From: Lingula anatina
Lineage: Eukaryota; Brachiopoda; Lingulata; Lingulida; Lingulidae
Assembly: GCF_001039355.2 (NCBI RefSeq)
Contig: NW_019774881.1
Location: forward strand, 129,462 to 193,461
DNA length: 64,000 bases
Direction of reading: 5' to 3'
The notes beneath the pieces were generated by a model that worked only from the letters and a program-made list of their open reading frames with translations, was not told the DNA's origin and searched no databases. Every line of letters begins with the position of its first letter. Within the stretch, counting starts at the first letter, position 1. Positions 14,001 to 43,800 of this stretch are shown here, piece after piece. Position numbers and translations under genes: made by a program.

Positions 14001-16764
14001 GAATGGAATCGTTCAGTACTAGCCGAAATTTGAAACTTGAGAGGCAATTTTTGAGTTTATCTAATATAAATCTAGAGATTCAATATGTATGTCTCACATA
14101 CATGTCTAAACTTATATCATGTAATTAACACGTGTTACCAATATATATTTCTAGTGATGTTAAATTATGCTGTTCTAAAATCAGTGTGGGCGATAGGTTT
14201 TGCTACATAACAACTGATAATATTTAGACATATTTCTATTGTCCACCAGAAATAACACGTTCGCAAACTCACGAATTTGCCAAGATTCCCTGTGAGATTC
14301 GCAATTCTCAGCTGCCTTGAGGCTCTCCCCCTGGCTCCCGTGGTCACGTCGTCGTCGATGAGGACATTGTCCGCGAGATAACTGACACGTATCTTGACGT
14401 CGCCTTCATCACGCGTGCCAGCGGGCACGTTGTATGTCACACGGCACGATATGATCACCTGTCGTTCTTCCACGACTGGAGTCTCAATGATGACGTTGGT
14501 GATAGAGATGACAGGCAACTTAGCTGTGAAAAAAAAAACATATGGAAGATTCAAACAGTAGGATTCACGCATCAATTGGCTGTTTCAGTTTGCAGGATCA
14601 CACACGCGCGCGTGCTCGAGCACGCAAGAACACAAACACAGAAAGAAAGAAAATGGGTGATAAATAGTTATATTTATTAACACTTTAAAAGGACCATTGA
14701 ATTAAGATGAACTTACTGACACATCTTCCATTTAACTTAAATTCTCCTGTAGGACATCGTTCCACTTGTTCTCCTAGAAAATTCAAGGTCAATCAAGTTT
14801 AAATGAATTTAAACCGTTGTGAAGTTGAACAAAACAGAAGCGAAAATATTTAACACATTAAAGGGCATTTGGCACGTTATGAAGTTAAGAAAAGGGAAAT
14901 ATACAAATTTCGCGACTATCCAATTCTATGACATAGTAAATAGTTTCAAAATTTAGCTAATAATAAGACCTAACCAAACTGCATTGAATAACCTTTATAA
15001 CCGCAGGAAAGGACAGGTGCTCGAAATGTTCACAATGTCATTTTTCAATGACAAACAGCACAGTCTTAATTGCTTGTTATCACAAAACCCCACACGAAGT
15101 ATAAAGTGGATTACTGAAACAGTTTCATTGTTTCTCATTTCAATTAGTACTAACTGTACGAAGTGTAAATTGGTCCTAATGGGAAACGCAATAGCTTCTC
15201 GCCTACGTATAAAGTAACAGGGCGCAAAAGTGACAATATTTTTTTATGCAGTCACCGAAGTAGGGCAGAAAAGCTGTTTTTTTGTTCGCTTCCGTGTAGA
15301 TAGGCTCAAACAGGGCAAACGAGAAAGACGGTGTCGATAGTTTTGGCAATGATAATAATGTCCCCAGAAAAGGGTACGTTGCGCAATAACTTCGCAACAG
15401 CCGAGGTATTATTGCGCACGTGAAAATGATACTTCAGTGCCCTATACTCAAAACAAAAACGCTAACCGGTTTTAACCTTCACTTACCTGCGCCGCAGTAG
15501 GCCACGTTACAGCCTGGAGTCGGTGGAAGTTGATATACGTAATAATCCTCATTGTTCAGGTGACAGCGTTTGACTTTAATGTCCCAGGACTGAAAGCACG
15601 GAGCTAAACCGTAGTTAACGCACACCTGAAAGTAAAGAAAATACGCAATTATAAACCAAAAAGTGTGTGACTGTTTCCTAAATATCTTTAATAAAAAAGG
15701 TAAATCAGCAATCCTGCACTGTAAAATGCAGGATCAACCCATCAAGTCGAAATGACATCACGGCGTCCACACGATGGCAAAAATTAATGCATATGGACAG
15801 GTGAAATTATGGAGAATATGGCCCGAGATCAATACCTACTTTCTGTGTAGTCTCCGTATAGTCTTGAGGGTGTTGCCCTTCAAGATACACGGGTACCATA
15901 GTACCGCAACTGAAGGGTTTTACCCGATGGTCCGCCAACTTACTGCCAGCTTTACCAATGAAACGGTACCATAGCCCGTCTATGAACGCATCGTCACATA
16001 AGAATGGCTGGTTGGGTGTGGGCTTGTGAGTGTGGTATCGGTCACCGTTGTACAGCTCCACGTGACACGTGTTCTCACATGGGTCGCAATCCAAGGTGAC
16101 AGCACCGAAAGTGATACCTGCAAGAAGGCGGTAAATATTGCTTCTGTAGTCGTACACTTGAGTTTCAAATATTTTTAAAACCACGAAAATACAGTTAACG
16201 ACCTTTCAAACAACAACTACACGCGTCCTCCAACGAAACCCTAAGGCGTATCTGAAACTCGTTACACCGGACTTGCAATTGTTTGGATAACAATTTTCGC
16301 CCACGCTTAAAAATTTATAACAAAAGTAAAGAACGCTGCGTTTACAATTTATTAACACGGATGTAGGAATTTGATATTCACTATCAAATAATTCCATTCT
16401 CCAGCCCCCAATCTGAAAGGAGGGGAGAGGGCAAAAATTATCTCTCCAAGCCGTCGCAAGCCCGGGTGCTTGACATGTGCTTGAAACACGTCAAAACAAA
16501 CCTGTTGATATAAAACTAAACATGTGGACGAAATCAAGAACTGCGCAAAAGATATTTCATCGTTACCTGGAGATTTTAAGCTGTTTGTCTTTTCCTTTTT
16601 AATAACACAAATGCCGACAACATGTGTGAGATTTTTTCATTTAAAAAAACATCTTTCTTTCACAAAACCTTGGAAATCATTTATATTAAATTCATTGTCT
16701 AAAATTCGTGGTACTCACCCACTAAAAAAGCACATAGAATCACTAAACCAAGAGAAGTCCTCAT
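5053..16764 (-). CDS. secreted VWDE-like protein: D8C - VWD - EGF - C-type lectin (20 exons, 1253 aa)
   Basis: Exons, 5' to 3': 16719-16764, 15840-16117, 15487-15625, 14717-14773, 14273-14523, 13651-13743, 13076-13288, 12407-12628, 12067-12140, 11779-11842, 10369-10581, 9984-10168, 9128-9608, 8079-8507, 7548-7820, 6931-7048, 6564-6677, 6265-6342, 5530-5739, 5053-5276. All phases agree and sum to 1254 codons. The signal peptide (MRTSLGLVILCAFLVG) is followed by a D8C domain (about 20-154; IDGLWYRF, CGT..PVYLEGQHP, final AYCG), as in uromodulin-type proteins. Residues about 170-433 match the spacer region of VWDE-family proteins. A VWD domain follows (about 434-611; SYNDPRIETFD, GEFVLAKS, CNCAVA, GLCGNNNG), then an EGF (about 833-858), a Cys-rich segment, a calcium-binding EGF (DINEC) and a C-type lectin domain (about 1112-1253). 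The lectin has GHPL where sugar binders have GEPN or GQPD, so classical calcium-dependent sugar binding is doubtful. No transmembrane helix: extracellular protein. Role unknown. The weakest junctions are the donor at 5529 (gtgggc) and the EGF-to-lectin join, where one small exon may be missed. Confidence 0.88.
7890..7930. repeat. perfect hairpin, 17-bp stem
   Basis: The 17 bases at 7890-7906 are the exact reverse complement of 7914-7930, with a 7-base loop. It lies in an intron of the VWDE-like gene. It could be a tiny foldback element or simply extrude as a cruciform. Confidence 0.8.
8829..8982 (-). mobile_element. MITE-like element, copy B (family with TIR near tgacaggaatggta)
   Basis: The reverse complement of this block aligns along its length with 24680-24843. 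Shared segments include caggtgacattcgtcc, tagggttac or taggattac next to cattcctgt, and gaccccgg. The ends are imperfect inverted repeats. No coding capacity. It lies in the intron between exons 13 and 14 of the VWDE-like gene. Confidence 0.75.
10744..11531. mobile_element. MITE-like element with CCCCCGTCACACT terminal inverted repeats, with a nested smaller copy
   Basis: The left end (acccccgtcacact) and right end (agtgtgacgggggt) are inverted copies. Inside, 11106-11212 is bounded by ccccgtcacactag and its relative ttgacgggggc, so a second, shorter element is nested in opposite orientation. Both use the same two end types (one continuing ttattcggaatcagcaggaatga, the other agaggcggaatga). 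The interior is a degenerate field of gaatg/agaatgc words. No open reading frame of note. It sits in the intron separating the two central VWD exons at 11779-11842 and 10369-10581. Confidence 0.8.
14610..14625. repeat. 16-bp perfect palindrome
   Basis: The sequence gcgtgctcgagcacgc is its own reverse complement and is flanked on the left by a CGCGCG run. It is intronic; no function is assigned. Confidence 0.7.
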
Positions 16765-18366
16765 AATTCGAATTTAAGTTTAACTTTCCAGATTGAGAGT
16801 AGGCATTACTTGAACTACAACTCCTGGCACCCTTCTGATGGGGTATGGACGCAGTTACACGTTTAAGTCACCAAATGTTTATTTATCTCTCTGTGTCTAT
16901 CATCTCTGTCACTGCTGGCGCGTTTTTATCATTGCAGTCGGACAAAGTAAACGGTACTTCCTTGTCGTGTAAATATGACTTAGGTCTTATCACGCCGTCC
17001 TGGCATAAGGCTCGATATGGTAAGACAGCATATGGGGTGCCTCCCAGAACTCTCTAGCCTGTCGTCTGCTTTTTTAATATTATTTATTCATACTGTCGTC
17101 TGAATGATTCAAAACCGTAACTCAATTTTGAACTTATAAAATAGATGACGAATCTGATTTGCTAATTTCTTGCCAAGTTAAATTTGTTCATTTTTTCAAT
17201 CTATTAGTTATTTTTATTTTTCAAATGTTACCCATTAGTCTATACATGTAGACGTGTATCTGACTTCATGACTCGTACTCACGACTGCCTTCATAATAAC
17301 TGCACGTAGAGACAGGTTTACGGTAGAAAATATTAGAACACACCACTTTCCCCTATTTGAAATGGTGCACGTCGTCACAAACGGTAAAAATATAAATGTT
17401 GGAGATACGTTTCTCCCCCTCCTCCCCCACCCCACCCCCACCACACACACATACACACACACACACACACACACTGCCTCTTTCTTGGCTACAGAAGCTA
17501 GGCTGATTTTGTCCTAAAGACGGGTTAGGAAATTCCATGTCTCACCGGGCAGCAAGAAGGCACTTCAAACAACCAAATCTCACTGCTATGAACTGTTCTG
17601 GAGCCTGGAAACTCGTTGTCCATGCGGCAGTCATGTTGACGCACACTCGCTTACCATCGTATCTGTTAATTAAATCGGTCTATGTTATAGAAAACGCATT
17701 TGATAATGAAAAACAATTTAAACCGAGTTGTAATTGAGGAAACGGTTCGGGATTATTTCAACCGACAAGGAAACAAGATCAAAGACATACACTGTAGCAG
17801 TCATATACCGAGGATTTGGCGGCTTATATCCTTAACCTGACGGTACATTAACGGGCGAAAACATATGCAATGTCTATTTAAATCCCTTAATGCACACACC
17901 GTATATAAAAATTCTTCGTCTCACATTTATTTGATAATTTCTGAGTCTGAATTAAGGAAGCGGCACGGTAAATAAACGGATCTAGGGGCGTTATAAATTT
18001 AGCCATATTAACTATCCTCTAGGGGTCCACTGTCTCAAACGTCTTTAATACGCCAAGTCATGGTCATTTACTTGCCTCGGAGACAGCGGCGTAGTTTTTA
18101 TGCCTCCCAAGCCCCCCTGCAAGGATATACAACAGTAACTTGGATATTTTACTACGACTTTTAATTCACTTTATTGGCTTTAAAGTTTAAAACGGGACAA
18201 GTGAAAATGCATCTCTAAACGATTATTTGAAGAGTAAAATACGGGGAAGTGTTTCGGGTGGATCGGTCATCCGTGAAGCAGGTAATTATTTAAGTACAGT
18301 TATCGAAAAGGACAGACAGGCATTTCTGCCCCCATTGGTGATTTCAGCTAGAGAGAGCTCGGCAAA
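16765..18366. other. divergent intergenic region (possible promoters both ways), with CA/GT repeat
   Basis: This separates the start of the VWDE-like gene (- strand) from the small secreted gene (+ strand) and so should hold both promoters. A CA repeat with neighbouring C-rich tract is visible at about 17425-17474. Open frames here (for example at 16845) have no domain and no splice partner. I cannot point to a definite core promoter element. Confidence 0.5.
17446..17474. repeat. (CA)n microsatellite
   Basis: A CA dinucleotide run preceded by a C-rich tract, directly visible. Confidence 0.9.
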
Positions 18367-18542
18367 ATGAAGGTTGGTGAAAGAACGGATGCACTTCTGA
18401 GACAGACAGACAGACACACAGACAGCCAGACAGCCAGAGAGACTCACATGGACGCAGATACGCACGCATCTGAATATTTCCTACATTGAAATATTTACTA
18501 ATTGTTGTGTGATGTGTATAAGGTTCTTCTTACTCTCTCTTA

Positions 18543-18598
<56 letters not shown>

Positions 18599-20268
18599 GG
18601 TCATTTATGAGATGTCTGTAAATTATTGTTTGACCATAGCAGTTTGAAAACAATGTGCTAAAACCAATAACGGTCTTTGCCATTATGATTATTAAACGCT
18701 TCTGCTGAACTGAAGTTACATGAACAATATGCATCATACCTGCAGGTCGTCTTGGTTTTCCTCATTGTATCCTGTGCTGGCGTTGCTGCGCAGTGGGACT
18801 GGGGGCACGGCGGCTCGGGCGGAGGGAACAACCCATGGGACTGGTTATTTAAGCCTGTGACGAAACAGACCACGACTACTACACAAAGCACCTCCACTAC
18901 GCCCAGAACGTCCTCCGGACAGAGTCCTACTAAACCTGGTCAGGATGTCCCAAGTCACCCGTGTGACGGCAATGTCCCCGATCTGTCCCAGGATTGCTAG
19001 TAAGTGCAACATAGATTTGTCATTTGTTACACGAAGAATCAACAGAAACTTCAAACGTTATCGTAGTTAAACAATACTGTTATGAAGAATTTAAACATAA
19101 ATTAGTAAGAAACGGCCTATTAAACATGACATACATTTTAGTAAATAAGGATCATACCATATAACTAGCGTCTGATGGACTTTTTTGCTTAAAATGATAA
19201 TGCATCTGTTTTAGCGAAGAACTCCGAAGATATGGGATTTTTCCTTTTTCGTAAGTACACGAATTCCATGGTTAACTTTGTGTTGTTAATTGTCCGAACA
19301 CAAATTTCAGAATTTCATAGAGACCTATTTAACCCACCTCCTCCCCCGGACCTGAGTTCTATTAAATTTAAATAGATTATAAATTAGCTTAGCAAGTAAT
19401 CCTTTTTAATGTGATTTCTAATAGTTTTTGTCGAAAAATATAATTTACCCAAATACTGCTTGTGAATAATTCACACAAGCAATTTTCTTGTATGTGGAGT
19501 CTCAGGGGCGACTCACCTAAATCTGTTTAGGGAAAGATTGCCATTGCGAACGGTGCTTTTTCCTTCTATGTTAAAACATCTTACGTTGTATATTTAAACA
19601 CGAAGGAAGCATAGAGAGTCGGAAAAAGTCACTGAAACGATAATAAATTGCTCAAATAACGTATCGTTACTATTTGCCCTCAGTTGCGCTTATATCGCAT
19701 GTGCTATTTTCGTTCACAGACCTTACTGCCCTAAAGATGAGTGTGAGGAAAAGTATGTACCGGTTAGGAAAATCAATGTACCGAAAATAGGGAGGTGCGA
19801 CGTTGTGTGTCCGTCTATGTATCACCTGCCACAAGTGGTTTGTTCCGGGTAAGTTCAATTTTGATTTCATTTGAATTTTTATGTACAGAATGCAATTGGA
19901 TTTCAAATTGACGGAAACTTAATAAATCTTTATATCAATACATGTATGTGTTTGTTTTCTTATTTTATTCAAGTGAGAACGACTAATCATTGGCTCAAAT
20001 GTTCTATACTTGCATGAACGTATATTATAATAAGTTATAATAAAAAATGCTTAACATATTCGGTTAAAGACGTAAATTGGTTCTGAAATCATAAGAAATT
20101 TTTTTCAGGGAGATCTGCAAGGCGGAATGCCGATCGCGCTGCCTTCCATCCCAGCATGTTGAATACAGAGTCCTCGTCCAATGTCCTCGTCACAAACCCT
20201 TCGTGTGGCACGTCTTGGCAGAGGTGTGCTGTGAGTGCGAACCCTGCCCTCTAGCGGGCGGCAGATAA
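18367..20268 (+). CDS. small secreted cysteine-rich protein with Thr/Ser-rich linker (5 exons, 194 aa)
   Basis: Exons: 18367-18372, 18746-18999, 19215-19250, 19720-19848, 20109-20268; 585 bases, phases consistent to a TAA stop. The first exon carries only Met-Lys; the second continues with a strong signal peptide (VVLVFLIVSCAGVAA) and then a Gly/Trp-rich mature N-terminus (QWDWGHGGSGGGNN). Residues about 38-66 form a Thr/Ser/Pro linker (TTTTTQSTSTTPRTSS), a likely O-glycosylation site. The C-terminal 115 residues hold about 15 cysteines, including a dense cluster near the end (VCCECEPC), so a disulfide-knotted extracellular domain is likely. I do not recognise the family; possible roles are matrix, mucus or defence protein. 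The two-codon first exon is the least certain part (donor gttggt), although the phase-0 join yields an ideal signal peptide. A polyadenylation signal AATAAA lies at 20540. Confidence 0.7.
18544..18595. repeat. (AT)n microsatellite in intron 1
   Basis: AT dinucleotide run of about 50 bases inside the first intron of the small secreted gene. Confidence 0.95.
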
Positions 20269-21044
20269 TCTCCGCCAGAGAAAAACATTCGCCGTTTAAA
20301 GACAGTCAAATATTGTGACAGATCTGAATACAGACAGACATACGTTTTGTTTCCTATTTAGGAAATTTTGAATTTAATCGTAAAAGCTATTGTATACAAT
20401 CCTTTATTCATGATGCCAGTGACTAAAAAGTTTTTTTTAGATATGCGTACGAAGTACGTAAAGTTTACTTAACGTAATACAGCGTAAATATATGAAAGCT
20501 ATTTTCGAATGTAATGCTGTAGGACTACATGTCTGTCAAAATAAAATGACATTTTATGGCTAATTTTTCATAGTTCCTATATCAAACACACAATTGCACA
20601 ATACGGATAATAATTAAGAAAGATGAAGGATATCACAAAAAAATATTAAAGATTATCAGTATTACATATGAGTTCTTGTTTCGACCTGTAAAACATGTAA
20701 GAATCGTCCAAGATTACTCACAGTCTGGCGACATACATGTAGCATAAAATCAAGCGAGAATTTGCGGAATTTAGAGGAAAATTGGTATAAAAATAGTGCG
20801 GTTCAATCTTATCTTCGAAGCCCCCGCTTTTTCTGACCTTAAACGACATCAATCATGCTTATCACAGGGTAACTCTACGCAACGCAAACATTGTGCTTCA
20901 TGTAAAACCTGCACAGCTGATAGCAAAACTGTGTCAACAGTAAACGGACAGATCCGGTATCTCTCCTGAGGGCAAATGTTCAGTACATGTAAATTTTCAG
21001 TGTGGATTTTAAGTTTAAAGTCATTCTTACCTTACAAAAGAGAA
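20269..21044. other. intergenic region, no gene
   Basis: 3' flank of the small secreted gene (AATAAA at 20540) and promoter region of the U-box receptor gene. No exon recognised. Confidence 0.5.
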
Positions 21045-39957
<18,913 letters not shown>

Positions 39958-40878
39958 AATGCATAATACTTTATATGTAGTTTAATATATACATATACGT
40001 TCATATGCAAGGTCTATCGACATCTGTGGGTGGGGATGGGGGCTGCTGCATTCAATGGAAGATCATATTTTCCATCTTTTGCTCGGTATAGTCGCACACG
40101 TGCGCATGCTCTACTTGATGGCTTGTAAATTGGAACACTTCAAGAAAGGCTAGGAGGACCAAATGACTATTGTAACCGCTTTTGATATCTCTGCAAAAAG
40201 ATGGGAAGTTTAAATCTGTAATTACTTTTTATTTTTGTAAATTCATGTAAAGGTGCGGCATTTCCATATTCCAGAGAAGTTCCTTTGTGTATTTTTTATA
40301 TTTATAAGCAACAGCAAGATGTGCGCTTGTTTACTAATATCGTGATTGTAAATTGTGTTTAATAGTTGATGTACCTTACAGTCTATTAAGCACGCACAAT
40401 AACAATCGGAACCAGTGTTTCCTCTCAGTTATGTTGATCGTAATTACAGTCATTTGCATTCGACAGTAACTGACCAAAATAGAAAAGCGCAGATTATTGC
40501 TTCAACATCTCGATCGTCTTTGTAAGAATTCAAACGTCATAATTAAAAGAAGGCCTACGTGCAGTCGCAATGTTTTCAATGTTTAACATCTGATGATTTA
40601 CAATTAAAAATACTTTTAGGTGATTGTAAAATGATAGCGTCAATCGTTTGATACGTATTCAGTAAACTTTAGCTATCGGTCATTTTGCCAACACGTCATT
40701 AACCGCAAACAATTGAAGGCATTTCCCAAAAAGGTCACTTAAATTTAAATACTAAAATATCTTAGTATAAGCGTAGCCCTTATTTTTTATGAATAAGGGG
40801 GAACAAAAAGATAAACCAGGCTATCATGGACGATAGATTCTTAGGAAAAAGTGGTCCCCTACATCGACATAACCTTAA
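39958..40878. other. intergenic region between convergent receptor genes
   Basis: It holds the 3' untranslated regions of the U-box receptor (+) and of the CUB protein (-). No further exon was recognised. Confidence 0.5.
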
Positions 40879-43800
40879 CTATGCTGTACAATCGTCAACT
40901 TCGAAAAGAGGATTTTCAATTGTCATAGCTTGGTTGTTCCCGCCTGTGTCGCCACCTTCAGTAACGTTTTGACCAATCTCACAGGTGCCCTCTTCCCTCA
41001 AAGAGCTGTATCTTCCGTCGCTGTTTGCTTCCGGTGCGGGCTTTTCGCTGTTACCCCTGAAATAATATACAGAACACTTTAATCTATCAGTATTTTGTAT
41101 CATAAGAGCTTAAAGTATCAATATTCGTTTTTGCACCTTTGGCGAAAGTTGCAAAATGACCTATTAAAATATAGGAACACACTCGTAAAGTAGTTTTTTC
41201 TTATACATATTCAAATTGTAAGCCGCTTAAAAATGTAAAAGATGAAACAGTTGAAAAGACAATCCAGTCAATAAAAAGCGACCGATTAAATTTGAGGATT
41301 GGTGCACATTGTTGTTATGAAGCTCAGTACAAAAATTATCATTTAACTAGTTTAAGGTTATATACCCTGAAGTATTTCATAATATAGCCTTATTTAATTT
41401 TCATATTTTTGTCTCAATTTGGCATATGAGGGACTATAGAGCCAACATTTCGTTAAAATGTAGGGTCGTTTTTGTGCTAAGGTGCCATTTATAGGGAAAA
41501 TAGTGTATGCTGATACCAAGCATTACCTTTGCTTGACAAAAAGGACGATAATGACCATCTGTATTAGTATCACCACGCCCACCGCGATAAATAAAATCAA
41601 CATCCAGTCTCCGATGTTAATTCCAGTTTTGGCCAAGAGACTCTTCATAAACTGACTCTGCCCGACCACATTTGTTCCCGTGGCCTTTTTAGTTGGTGGT
41701 GGAGAGGAAGATATGGGAGTGGTGGTCCTATGCCATATGGTTCTTGCGATAGTAGTTGTAGAACGTGACAGTGTTGACGAAGTTTTTAATCGTGGTGATG
41801 TTGAAGATTTGGTACTAGTGGTCGGTTTGATACTAGTGGTCAATTTGGTACTAGTGGTCGGTTTGATACTAGTGGTCAATTTGGTACTAGTGGTCGGTTT
41901 GATACTAGTGGTCAATTTGGTACTAGTGGTCGGTTTGATACTAGTGGTCAATTTGGTACTAGTGGTCGGTTTGATACTAGTGGTCAATTTGGTACTAGTG
42001 GGGATGGTCGCTGTTGTACTCGTAACTCCCGGGGTTGACTTAGCAGATGACAGCACTGATGTAGATGGCGCCCTCATACTGGAAAGAAAAGCTGTAGTCA
42101 TGAAAGATGCTTTACTCGAGATCACGATTGTTGTAAATGGACTAGGTGTTGACACGACCGGGGATGACACGGCAGTCGAAATCCTAGGTCCTGTAGAAAT
42201 GACCACTGTACCCATTGTCGTTGTCAACGTGCTGCGGTTTTTGGTAGACGTGCGATCTTTCATGGTGGAAACAGAAGAAGCATCAATAGAAGAACCTTTC
42301 GTTGTTTCAGGCATGTTGGTAGTTGGCACTAATTTCGTACTGGTGATACTGCTCCGTGTTTCTTCTGGGATTGCGGTCGTAATGGTAGCGATTTCTGGCG
42401 TTGTAACTCTCATGCTATTTGTAGAAGAGGGTGCTGTGTTCGCTAGGTTTTCGGACGTTGTTGGCGTGGTATAATCAGTGCCTTCTTGCGTTGACTCATT
42501 CAGCTTGGTAGAGCCGCCCACGTTCACCGTATTGTAATCAGTTGTAACTTCAGGCTCATAATCGGTAGAGGCAGCAGAACTTGTCTCCGTCGCTTCTGAA
42601 GTTGGTGACGTCATAGGGGACGTCACGTGTTCAATCTTTGGTGCTTGCACACTGTAATACAGTTTAAATCCGCTTCTGTATGAAGACTCGTCACTCACGA
42701 AGCTAATTACTACAGGGGAGATGAAGAGAACAGATGCGTTGGGTGATTTATTTCCGCAGTATTTCTGTCCCAAGATTTCTAGGTAGTCGTACTGACAATG
42801 CACATCCGGCTCAAGTTCGAAATTAATGAAGCGCAATATGATGCTTGTGGCTGCTAGAAATGAAACAGCATAAAAGTGTGCATAAAACCTTTGAAAAACA
42901 TGGTAAGGCCTATATGCACATTTGACAAAGTGGCATCACTTTAACGACTTGTAAAACACTCAGGTATAAGAGAGAAAGAAGAACAGGGACGCTTATTGAT
43001 AAGCTCTACTTCACGATTTCCCCAAAACCATAATTTAGTATTGCTCTTTGTACTGCGTTTGTTGTTTATTTTTTATTACTTACTTGTCACATTGATGGTG
43101 TAAGTACAATTCAAATTTGAGGGATACGTCCCGAAATCAAACCACGGAGACTGTATGACCCCCGTTGGTTTTGTAAAACGCGTTTGTCCACAGAGTTCAT
43201 GAGACGAAACTGCCGTATATTCCAGCGTGGCTTTTATTGGCAGCTGCAAAGCAGAAACCGTCACCGAATCATTCACCTCCCCAGCATGCACTGTTAGACT
43301 GACGTTGTTACCGGGTATGTTGAGGGAGTCGCCACAGGTGACGTTGACGTAATGATGACGTTCTGCTGTTTGAACAATGAGAGCCAAGGAACAGTTTTGT
43401 ACAGAAGAATTCAGCAATCGTAGTTGGATTGATGTTGTTCCTAAAACAGACATTGTGGATAAGGTTAGTAGATATTCAGGGTAAAGAAGCTAACCTGCAA
43501 TATAATAATTTTGAAAACAATCAAAAATAAAAATAAATGAACAAAATTTATTAAATAATGATAATAAATTGCTTACACTTTTGAAGCTGAAGAATAGTCT
43601 GATGACTATTTCCGTTGGAAAAAAACTTTCAACTTTGAGAAGAGAATAAAGGATGACTAATAAAACGAAAATTATAAGACGGCTTATTCATCATGACATG
43701 AAATATACACCTGGTATATGAACGTGAAACCGACACTGTGTTGGGGCATTTTCTAGGTTAACCACTATGTACCCATAGCTCCCAGTAAAACTGCTCTCTG

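Noticed and set aside
16845-17057. 70-codon + strand frame starting with a hydrophobic stretch
   Set aside because: No domain, no splice partner and no cleavage motif; chance frame in the divergent intergenic region.
41680-42474. 264-codon open frame on the + strand
   Set aside because: It is the antisense shadow of the Ser/Thr-rich stalk of the CUB protein; the repetitive Val/Leu product comes from the 36-bp repeat read backwards.
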